Source of the DNA: Rhodanobacteraceae bacterium | GTDB taxonomy: Bacteria; Acidobacteriota; Terriglobia; Terriglobales; Acidobacteriaceae | DNA length: 59,352 nucleotides | Direction of reading: 5' to 3' | Assembly (NCBI GenBank): GCA_025350865.1 | Contig: JANXWZ010000131.1 | Location: 1-59,352, forward strand | In this document: positions 53,501 through 59,352 of the stretch, one piece after another | How positions within the stretch are numbered: position 1 is the first letter of the stretch | Layout of the letters: each line of letters begins with the position of its first letter | The notes under the pieces: generated by a model | Seen by the model: the letters and a program-made list of their open reading frames with translations, nothing else | Database searches by the model: none | What the model was told of the DNA's origin: nothing | Program-made: the position numbers and the translations under genes

Positions 53501-53902
53501 ACGCAAACGACTGCCACCGGCATCGCGTCCCGTCCGGATCGCGTGATCGGCCAAACTGCCAACCTCAGCCGTGGTTCACGTACGCCGAGTTCTGAGTTCA
53601 ATCAGGCAGCCTTCAAGGTAGCGACTGCAGGCGAATACGGAACCGCGCCGCGTACCGGTGCAGTCCGGTTGCCTGGCGTGCTGAATGACGACCTGTCTGT
53701 TACGAAGGGAATCAAGTTCGGCGAGATGCGCAACCTGCAATTGCGGGCGGATTTCTTCAACGCCTTCAAACACTACAACCCCGATCCTTCAACCATCGGA
53801 CTTGCGTTCAACAATCAGACCACGTTTGGGAAGGTGAATAACGGCCTTTCCGGCGGGTTTGCGGTTCGCATCATTCAGCTCGGCGCCAAGTTGTACTTCT
53901 AG
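50510..53902 (+). CDS. Oar-like TonB-dependent receptor, first of two
   Basis: A 1130-residue outer-membrane receptor. A signal peptide (core KLLLLFLLAFGLCS, cleavage at VSAQQ) leads into a carboxypeptidase-regulatory-like beta-sandwich (about 36-120; ATVIGNVTDSTGAAIVGATV, PAGTYSIAVEMIGFQ). A plug domain (about 130-250) has LPLNGRNFVQLAQLIPGV and SIDGIESMD, then a long beta-barrel to the C-terminal aromatic IQLGAKLYF. Such receptors are abundant in Acidobacteriota and probably import or bind oligosaccharides, peptides or siderophores; the ligand cannot be inferred. ATG 50510 follows GTGAGGTC. A terminator lies 53 bases past the stop. Confidence 0.92.
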   Translation: MNVLVNRVSRSYGCGGKLLLLFLLAFGLCSTVSAQQTTATVIGNVTDSTGAAIVGATVKTTNTGTNTIRTAVTDGVGQYSLPALPAGTYSIAVEMIGFQSQKIDSVVLEASQTARQDFKVSAGQVSETITVESGAGAAVLQTENGAVGEVINAKKIEDLPLNGRNFVQLAQLIPGVNSGTEGSITVRRARGSVAATDATGGSISIQVNGQRDTQNRYSIDGIESMDYDAWTYSFSTSVDALAEFRVDTSNSGPDAGAAAGANVNQIIKSGGNQFHGTLFEFNRNNAFTQSYDAIAKIDVTPARLNRNQFGGNIGGPVIIPHLYNGRDKTFFFFNAETGYGLNGALPQQATVPDDNVRNGIIDASVFSGVSTVVDPFTGNPYKIGDKITLNPNSAILLRTSITPAATTPGAPGPSLPTNFTTTPLKTLNYQHEYIGRIDQNIGKKDTFSAHYIYDETYSNGPPFYGNDNDNNRAVTNHYAMSETHVFSPAIVNDFRYGRQYFQEFETFGTTNNPAYNIANGLLNIPFSSSDPHFFGGVNTTINGPGQSYRLFADIRNIGPRDRNNGINQFVDNLSWQRGKHFMKFVADVGRRTDYFSQARDPHGTFSFDGRYTGSALLDFLLGYVATDSINPTVTRTNISSWIQGYSAQDNWNVKKGLTLNLGIRWDHFAPYTQDDDKYADIYIGADGLNPGTVYTAANSPNGRGLIAPVYHDFQPRVGFAYQPPMFDKFVIRGGYGIFFTPEIDNAWFAMAEGAQAQAGAALNGNTGLKGTTPAAKLPNILFNNPFPGVTAGGPSTYPFAIAMDQHLQDQMTQQFNLTTQVQLPGKMSFDVGYVGARGTHNFITPTINVGTPIDPATTTLSVNARRPNQNFLRNVQGDFSTGSSTYHSLQTKLERRVGQGLNVLVAYTWSKSISGSADIGGAVGGGNFGAGPQDPYNPRRDRSISLFDIPHRFVGTVLWDVPFFRHTTGFKRALLDGFQVSNILSAVSGDPAAVTDTTQTTATGIASRPDRVIGQTANLSRGSRTPSSEFNQAAFKVATAGEYGTAPRTGAVRLPGVLNDDLSVTKGIKFGEMRNLQLRADFFNAFKHYNPDPSTIGLAFNNQTTFGKVNNGLSGGFAVRIIQLGAKLYF

Positions 53903-53919
53903 CAAGGGCAACTGCAACC

Positions 53920-53941
53920 GCAGATCCCTGCGGGATGACAA
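53920..53941. repeat. GCAGATCCCTGCGGG repeat after the first TonB receptor
   Basis: GCAGATCCCTGCGGGATGAC lies between the receptor stop and its terminator. A copy sits at the same relative place after the second receptor (58866-58887), with GGGCAACT-type bases before it in both, so the whole 3' block looks homologous. Confidence 0.75.
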
Positions 53942-53954
53942 TCAAAGGAAGTAG

Positions 53955-53990
53955 AAACGTCTCCGGTGGCCAATGCCATCGGAGGCGTTT
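53955..53990 (+). terminator. Rho-independent terminator of the first TonB receptor gene
   Basis: The stem AAACGTCTCCGGTGGC (53955-53970) pairs with GCCATCGGAGGCGTTT (53975-53990) with two mismatches or wobbles, loop CAAT, then TTTTGTTT. It is typical of an intrinsic terminator. Confidence 0.85.
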
Positions 53991-54016
53991 TGTTTCGCAT
54001 AGGCTAAAATTCCGGG

Positions 54017-54985
54017 ATGCGTCTGCGTTTTCTCAGCATTGTTTTTGCGGCCTCGTCACTTTGCGGCCAAGCGACGTCTCCGCTACAGACGACGGTGGAG
54101 GAGATCGCTGCCAAACATCACGGTAAAGTAGCGCTGTTTGCGGAGAACCTGACGACGCATCAAACCGTTGCCATTACCCCGGATAACATGGTGCAGACCG
54201 CATCGGTGATCAAGCTGTCCATTCTGTATGAGGCGCTGGAACAGATTCGGCTGGGCAAGATTCATTTCGACGACAGGATCACGATGTCTGCCGGCGACCG
54301 AGTTCCGGGCTCCGGGATTCTTCATTTGTTGGATGCGCCGCTCGGTCTGACGTTCAAGGACGTGTTGACGCTGATGACGATGATGAGCGACAACGCGGGG
54401 GCAAACCTGGCGATGGATCACGTCGGCATCGCCAACGTGAACGATCGCATGGCGAAGCTGGGACTGCCAAACACTTATCTGTACAAGAAAGTGTTTACTC
54501 CCGTAGCGCCCGGCGTGGTGTTGCCCGCCGACCAGAAGAAGTTTGGATTGGGGAAGACGACTGCACACGAGATTGCGGCGCTGATGACGAAGTTTGTGCA
54601 ATGCGACCTGGCCGAGCCGGGACACCCCGCTCAACCGGGGGATGCGGACCTGTGCAGCACCGCGCTGAAGATGTTGCAGGTGCAATTCTACCGGTCGGCT
54701 ATTCCGCGGTATCTGGATGGTGCCGCAGGGGCTACGGGCGATTCGATTGCGAACAAGACCGGCTCGCTGGATGCGGTGCGCAATGACGTGGCTGCGGTCT
54801 CGACCAAATCGGGCATGATCGTTCTTGCGGTGTTCACCTACGAGAATGCTGACCGATCGTGGGGCGCGGAGCAGGAGGGCGAGTTGACCTGCGCGAAGCT
54901 CGCCCGAGCCGTAGTCGAGGCGTGGTCCCCGGCCGGGCTTGCGGCTTGGCCAACGGTTTCTGTCCCGAACCAACGTGTGCATTGA
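54017..54985 (+). CDS. Exported class A beta-lactamase-fold serine hydrolase lacking Glu166
   Basis: A 322-residue exported protein with the serine beta-lactamase/DD-peptidase fold. A leader (RFLSIVFAASSLCG) is followed by the nucleophile motif TASVIKL (Ser63, Lys66), the SDN motif MMSDNAGANL (Ser124-Asn126) and KTG in NKTGSLDAV (Lys247). The omega-loop Glu of class A beta-lactamases is absent: that position reads YLYKKVFTPV, with no ExxLN. Without it, acyl-penicillin would be hydrolysed poorly, so a peptidase, esterase or penicillin-binding role is as likely as resistance. It lies between two TonB receptors on the same strand but after a terminator. Confidence 0.83.
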   Translation: MRLRFLSIVFAASSLCGQATSPLQTTVEEIAAKHHGKVALFAENLTTHQTVAITPDNMVQTASVIKLSILYEALEQIRLGKIHFDDRITMSAGDRVPGSGILHLLDAPLGLTFKDVLTLMTMMSDNAGANLAMDHVGIANVNDRMAKLGLPNTYLYKKVFTPVAPGVVLPADQKKFGLGKTTAHEIAALMTKFVQCDLAEPGHPAQPGDADLCSTALKMLQVQFYRSAIPRYLDGAAGATGDSIANKTGSLDAVRNDVAAVSTKSGMIVLAVFTYENADRSWGAEQEGELTCAKLARAVVEAWSPAGLAAWPTVSVPNQRVH

Positions 54986-55176
54986 CAAACGTTCTCATCC
55001 GTAATCAACTGACGCATCAGGATTCTTTCATTTGCACTCCCCATCATCCATGCCCGGGGGCATTCCTTTTCTCAGGAAGCCTCACCGGTGGCAAGGTACG
55101 AATTTCCCGATTAGCGCGGCCGCACGACCGCCGCTCCCAAAATACCTGATCCTCTGCAACGTCTTTAGGAGAACCA

Positions 55177-58100
55177 ATGTCGTCATTCAAGCTTATCTTC
55201 CGCACCGTTATCATGGCCGTGTGTCTGATCGCCGCGCCGCTTTTGGCACAAGAGACCACCGGCAGCATTTCGGGTACCGTGACGGATCCGTCCGGCGCAT
55301 TCGTCAAAGGTGCTACCGTCACTATCACGAATACCGACAGGGCCCATGTTGAGCGCGTCCTCACGACGGACTCCAAAGGCCATTACGTTGGTTCCTCTTT
55401 GCCGATCGGCTCCTACTCCGTGAAGGTTGAAGATGCCGGCTTCAAGACTGAGGTCGAGACAAGCCTTGCGCTGCATGTGAACGACGCGCTCACCGTCAAC
55501 CGCACACTGGCAACGGGAAGCGCTACTGAAATCGTCACGGTCACCGCGGATCAGGTTCAACTGAACCTCGAAAATGGAATGAGCCAGGGGCTTATCAACG
55601 GCACACAGATTCGCGAACTCGCCCTGAACAATCGCAACTATGAACAGCTCCTGCTGCTGCAGCCCGGCGTTTCCTTCGGTGGCGCTTCGGACCAGCTTTA
55701 CATCGGCACCTCGTTGCCGGCAGGCACGTCAAACCAGGTAGCTTTTTCCATCAACGGCTCGCGGCCGACTTCGAACAACTGGACTATCGACGGCGCGGAC
55801 AATGTGGATCGCGGCGCGAACCTGACACTGTTGAGCTATCCCTCGGTCGACGCTATCGCCGAGTTCAAGACTTTGCGCGGCAACTACCTTGCCGAGTTTG
55901 GCCGCAATGCCTCTGGCCAGATTGACGTCATCATCCGCTCCGGCACAAACTCGCTCCACGGTTCGGCTTATGAGTTCTTCCGGAACAACATCTTCAACGC
56001 CAACACCTACTTCAACAAGGTTGCCGCACTGACGCCGCGCCCCCTGCTCCGGTATAACGACTTTGGCGGCACCGTGGGCGGTCCGGTGTTTATCCCGAAG
56101 GTGTACGACGGCCGTAACAAGACATTCTTCTTCTTTTCTTATGAAGGCCGCCGCGTCATCAACTACGCCAGTGCGACCGCGCTGCTACCAACCGCCGCAG
56201 AGCGCGCGGGCGACTTTACCCAGGCCTATGGCACTGGTAACGTCCCGGGATCGGTCGCCGTCTGCACGGGCGTTACGCAGAACCAGGCCGCTGGAACCTA
56301 TACCTGCAATGGCTACGGCACCAAGGTCACGAATATCTCGTCGACAGCCGGCGCTTACCTGAAAGACATCTACGCCAAGACCCCGCTGCCGCCGGTCGCC
56401 GCGAATATCGCTGCCGGAATCGATCCGCACACCTATATCTATAACCAGCGCAACGTCTTCAATAACGACCAGGAGATTGCCCGCGTCGACCACACCATGG
56501 GCAATCTGAGCGTCTTCTACCGCTACCTGCACGACAGCCTTCCCTCGCAAGAGGCGGGTGGCCTGTTCAACGGCAGCGCGTTCCCCGGTGTTCCGAACAC
56601 CGTCACCAAATCGCCTGGCACCCAGCACATCGGCCACGCGACCTACGCATTCAGCCCGACTCTGGTCGCCGACCTCGGCTACGCGTACAGCTACGGTGCG
56701 GTGCTGAGCACACCCGCAGGCCTTGGCGCGCAGACAGCTTCGCCGGACATCAAGCCAAACCTGCCCTACCCGACCACCGGCATCCCGTCGTCGACGGCGA
56801 TGGGCATCATACCGACCGTCTCCATCAACGGTCTTACGGGCATATCTAACACTGGCGTCTATGATGACACCGACCACAACCAGAACGTGTTCGGCTCGGT
56901 TACCAAGACCATCGGCGTGCATACGTTGAAGGCCGGAGCCACATTCAACCACTACACCAAGCACGAGAACGCTCTTGGCAACGGGAGCCCCTTCCAGCAG
57001 GGTAGCTTCGGCTTCACCAGCACCGGCGCTTCGACCCCGTCGGCCACGGTCGCTGCTGCGACCTGTACCGGTTGCCTCGTCCCTTCGGTAGCAGATGCTT
57101 CGTTCGCGCAGTTCCTGATCGGCAATGTCAACAACTCGTTCACGCAGGGGTCTGCCGCGCTGACCGTCAACATCGTGCAGAACACCCTCGAAGGGTATGT
57201 CCAGGACGACTGGCGCATCACCCCGCACCTTACTCTGAACCTCGGCGTGCGCTACAGCTACTTTGCCCAGCCGATTGACAGCAACAACCTGCTCAGCAAC
57301 TTCAGCCCGTCGACGTTTGTGGCGGCGAATACTCAGACTGTCTCTTCGACCGGCGTTCTTTGCGTTGCCGGCGTTGTGGCCTGCGCGAACACCAACGGCC
57401 TCAACCGCGGGACGGCCAACCCGAACGGCGATCCGATCAACGGCGTCATTCTCGGAACCCCCGGCACGTTCGGACACGCCTCGCCCTACGGGAACAAGGT
57501 AGCCACGGCGCAGAAGGGGAACGTTGCGCCCCGCTTCGGCTTCGCTTATGACGTCTTCGGCAACGGCAAGACCGCTTTCCGCGGCGGTTTCGGAACGGCG
57601 TACGATCAGTCGCAGGTTCACCCCTACGAGAACAACGGCTTCAGCAACAAGCCGTTCGTCAACGTACCCACAATTCCGCTGACCACGTTTGACAACCCCG
57701 GCGGCGGAACCGCTTCCATCGCCACCGCGCTGCCCAGCGTGCAGGGCTTCTCCACCAACTACCAGACGCCCTACACGATGCAGTACTCGCTCGATGTTCA
57801 GCAGGCCATTACATCTTCGTTCAGCTTGGACATCGGCTACTTCGGTTCCATGAGCCGCCATCTCCAGGGCGTGGTGGACATCAACTCGCTGCAGCCGGGT
57901 TCGTTCCTGAGCAAGGGTCTGTCGCAATATACGGTTTGCGCCACTGGCTTCACCTCCACGGCCTGCGAGCAGCAGCTGAACCAGGTTCGCCCGTATCCCG
58001 GCTACCTAAACGTCAACATCACATCGACGATCTTTACGGCAAACTACAACGGTCTGCAGGTGAAGACGACCAAGAAGTTTGCGGGTGAGAGTTACATCGA

Positions 58101-58830
58101 CGCCAACTACACCTGGTCCCGGGCTCTCACCAACGCCATCAATGACTACGCGACCGCTCCACAGAACGTCTACAACATCAATGGAGACTACGGCCGCGCG
58201 GTCTACGACCGCACCAACATCCTCACCTTCGACGGCGTCTACCAGCTTCCCTGGTATCGCGACCAGAAGGGTCTCGTTGGCCACGCGGTCGGCGGCTGGG
58301 AGATCACCGGTCTTTACACGATCAACAGCGGCCTTCCGCTCACGATTACAGAGAGCTCGGCTGGCGGCACGATCGGATACGGCGGCCAGGTAAGCACTCT
58401 TGGACTCGCCAATGGCGGCGCGGTCAACGATTCGGCTGGTCTTGGCATCATGAATAGCCCCGACCCTGCATCCCTCCGTCCGAACCTGGTCGCCAACCCG
58501 AACAACGGGTACGGTGGCCAGATCCACACGCGCCTCAACTGGTTCTATCGCCCTGCCTTCGTCTCGCCCACAGCCGCCTCGGTTTCGGTGGGCAACGAGA
58601 AGCGCGGCGTGGTCAGCGGACCGGGCTATAACCGGCTGGACATGGGCTTCCTGCGCAACTTCAAGATCACTGAAGGGGTGAAGTTCCAGCTGCGCGGCGA
58701 AGCCTTCAACCTGATCAACCACACCAACTTCCAGGCTGTGGGCACCAGCGTGACCGCCAGTACATTCGGGCAGGTCACTTCCGCTCGCGACAACCGCATT
58801 CTGCAGGTGGCCGGAAAGATCAACTTCTAG
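55177..58830 (+). CDS. Oar-like TonB-dependent receptor, second of two
   Basis: A 1217-residue outer-membrane receptor. Signal peptide (core VIMAVCLIAAPLLAQ), then a carboxypeptidase-regulatory-like domain (ETTGSISGTVTDPSGAFVKG, SLPIGSYSVKVEDAGFK), a plug (LALNNRNYEQLLLLQPGVSF, WTIDGADNVDRG, GRNASGQIDVIIRSG) and a large barrel ending ILQVAGKINF. A Cys pair (TCTGCLVP) lies in an extracellular loop. It differs strongly from the first receptor outside the core motifs, suggesting a different ligand. AGGAG precedes ATG 55177. Neither receptor has a SusD partner, as usual for this type. Confidence 0.92.
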   Translation: MSSFKLIFRTVIMAVCLIAAPLLAQETTGSISGTVTDPSGAFVKGATVTITNTDRAHVERVLTTDSKGHYVGSSLPIGSYSVKVEDAGFKTEVETSLALHVNDALTVNRTLATGSATEIVTVTADQVQLNLENGMSQGLINGTQIRELALNNRNYEQLLLLQPGVSFGGASDQLYIGTSLPAGTSNQVAFSINGSRPTSNNWTIDGADNVDRGANLTLLSYPSVDAIAEFKTLRGNYLAEFGRNASGQIDVIIRSGTNSLHGSAYEFFRNNIFNANTYFNKVAALTPRPLLRYNDFGGTVGGPVFIPKVYDGRNKTFFFFSYEGRRVINYASATALLPTAAERAGDFTQAYGTGNVPGSVAVCTGVTQNQAAGTYTCNGYGTKVTNISSTAGAYLKDIYAKTPLPPVAANIAAGIDPHTYIYNQRNVFNNDQEIARVDHTMGNLSVFYRYLHDSLPSQEAGGLFNGSAFPGVPNTVTKSPGTQHIGHATYAFSPTLVADLGYAYSYGAVLSTPAGLGAQTASPDIKPNLPYPTTGIPSSTAMGIIPTVSINGLTGISNTGVYDDTDHNQNVFGSVTKTIGVHTLKAGATFNHYTKHENALGNGSPFQQGSFGFTSTGASTPSATVAAATCTGCLVPSVADASFAQFLIGNVNNSFTQGSAALTVNIVQNTLEGYVQDDWRITPHLTLNLGVRYSYFAQPIDSNNLLSNFSPSTFVAANTQTVSSTGVLCVAGVVACANTNGLNRGTANPNGDPINGVILGTPGTFGHASPYGNKVATAQKGNVAPRFGFAYDVFGNGKTAFRGGFGTAYDQSQVHPYENNGFSNKPFVNVPTIPLTTFDNPGGGTASIATALPSVQGFSTNYQTPYTMQYSLDVQQAITSSFSLDIGYFGSMSRHLQGVVDINSLQPGSFLSKGLSQYTVCATGFTSTACEQQLNQVRPYPGYLNVNITSTIFTANYNGLQVKTTKKFAGESYIDANYTWSRALTNAINDYATAPQNVYNINGDYGRAVYDRTNILTFDGVYQLPWYRDQKGLVGHAVGGWEITGLYTINSGLPLTITESSAGGTIGYGGQVSTLGLANGGAVNDSAGLGIMNSPDPASLRPNLVANPNNGYGGQIHTRLNWFYRPAFVSPTAASVSVGNEKRGVVSGPGYNRLDMGFLRNFKITEGVKFQLRGEAFNLINHTNFQAVGTSVTASTFGQVTSARDNRILQVAGKINF

Positions 58831-58865
58831 ACCGGCGTGTTGCAACGGCCAGGGCAACTACCACC

Positions 58866-58887
58866 GCAGATCCCTGCGGGATGACAA
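58866..58887. repeat. GCAGATCCCTGCGGG repeat after the second TonB receptor
   Basis: GCAGATCCCTGCGGGATGAC lies 36 bases past the receptor stop, matching 53920-53941 in sequence and placement. Confidence 0.75.
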
Positions 58888-58901
58888 ACTAAGACAGTAG
58901 A

Positions 58902-58934
58902 AATGCCTCCCCGGCGACCGGCTGGGGAGGCATT
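58902..58934 (+). terminator. Terminator of the second TonB receptor gene
   Basis: A perfect 11-bp stem, AATGCCTCCCC (58902-58912) with GGGGAGGCATT (58924-58934), encloses an 11-base loop and is followed by GCTATTCCTCC. The T-tract is weak. Confidence 0.75.
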
Positions 58935-59051
58935 GCTATTCCTCCCGACCGGCTTTCATGTCACACATTCGCAAGGGTGATCTACCACTCTCGTCTCCTT
59001 TACTCCCGCAACCATTCTTGCTATCGTCGGAAGTATTCTGAGCGAGGTTTC

Positions 59052-59352
59052 ATGGACATGCCGACAGTGACCGCCACAGACCGCGAGGACTCTGCGCTTC
59101 GATCGGGCGCCATCAATCCGCGCACTGCGGAGGACTTTGAAGGCTCCTACACGACGACCCCGGCGTGGGATATCGGCCGGCCGCAGAAGTGCTTTCAAGC
59201 GCTCGCGGAGTCTGGCGTTCTCGCAGGGAAAGTGCTGGACGTTGGCTGTGGGACAGGCGAGCACGCGCTGCTGGCCGCGAGCCTGGGTTTCGATTCGACC
59301 GGCGTCGACCTTGCGCAACTTGCGATCGCCTCAGCCCGCACCAAGGCGCAGA
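59052..59352 (+). CDS. Class I SAM-dependent methyltransferase, N-terminal part
   Basis: The frame from ATG 59052 runs off the right edge after 100 codons. It shows PAWDIGRPQKCFQALAES, then motif I VLDVGCGTGEHALLAA and an acidic residue ending strand 2 in DSTGVDLAQLAI. The WDIGRPQ segment before motif I is common in small-molecule methyltransferases related to thiopurine and tellurite methyltransferases. There is no signal peptide. The substrate is unknown because the C-terminal half lies outside the window. Confidence 0.85.
   Translation, partial: MDMPTVTATDREDSALRSGAINPRTAEDFEGSYTTTPAWDIGRPQKCFQALAESGVLAGKVLDVGCGTGEHALLAASLGFDSTGVDLAQLAIASARTKAQ

Noticed and set aside
56185..57927. A 580-codon minus-strand frame inside the second TonB receptor
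   Set aside because: The receptor reads through continuously with family motifs; the reverse frame is Arg/Val/Gly-rich with no recognisable segment.

Overview
The window looks like a chromosomal piece of a soil-type Acidobacteriota, probably class Terriglobia, family Acidobacteriaceae (relatives of Granulicella, Edaphobacter and Terriglobus). The reasons are: two Oar-like TonB-dependent receptors of 1130 and 1217 residues with an N-terminal carboxypeptidase-regulatory-like domain, many Sec- or Tat-exported enzymes, Tat-dependent Gfo/Idh/MocA oxidoreductases, giant Ig-like/beta-helix surface proteins, high GC, and short dispersed palindromic repeats. The assignment is inferred from gene content; no rRNA or tRNA is present. 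No phage, IS element or CRISPR array was seen.

Layout. 1-6256: end of an exported protein, a divergent pair of secreted peptidases (S10 carboxypeptidase, S9 prolyl-oligopeptidase-like) and a secreted repeat protein. 6561-9645: a DUF2062 membrane protein, a formate/nitrite-type channel gene broken by an in-frame amber codon, a metallophosphoesterase and a lipobox methyltransferase. 9937-15277: exported nitrogen-compound enzymes (Tat amine oxidase, exported RidA, small exported protein, exported dipeptidase, Tat aminotransferase). 15429-19194: OmpA-like protein, DctA-type carrier and a ParDE toxin-antitoxin pair. 19202-26232: plant-polymer degradation (GH106-like enzyme, relic of a GH35/DUF5597-like enzyme, GH5 cellulase with eight FN3 domains and a CBM2). 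26417-29186: K+-independent H+-pyrophosphatase and a small conserved protein. 29318-36981: two tandem paralogous beta-helix surface proteins. 37760-40471: APS kinase divergent from a sulfotransferase with two tandem catalytic-like domains. 40509-48782: hexose-6-phosphate mutarotase, cupin, a 1305-residue LamG protein and two Tat-exported Gfo/Idh/MocA proteins. 48925-50252: 3-oxoacid CoA-transferase subunits. 50510-58830: two TonB receptors around a beta-lactamase-fold hydrolase. 59052-end: start of a methyltransferase.

Together the genes suggest a heterotroph that degrades polysaccharides and peptides in its envelope, takes the products up through TonB receptors and a dicarboxylate carrier, and conserves energy with a pyrophosphatase. 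The most unusual points are the CysC/double sulfotransferase pair, an exported amine oxidase next to an exported RidA, a glycosidase whose secretion signal region is partly made of dispersed repeats, an adjacent glycosidase collapsed by internal deletion, and a channel gene carrying an in-frame stop.

Starts were chosen by ribosome-binding site and leader peptide, so several genes are shorter than their maximal open frames. All family assignments come from reading motifs by eye, not from database searches.
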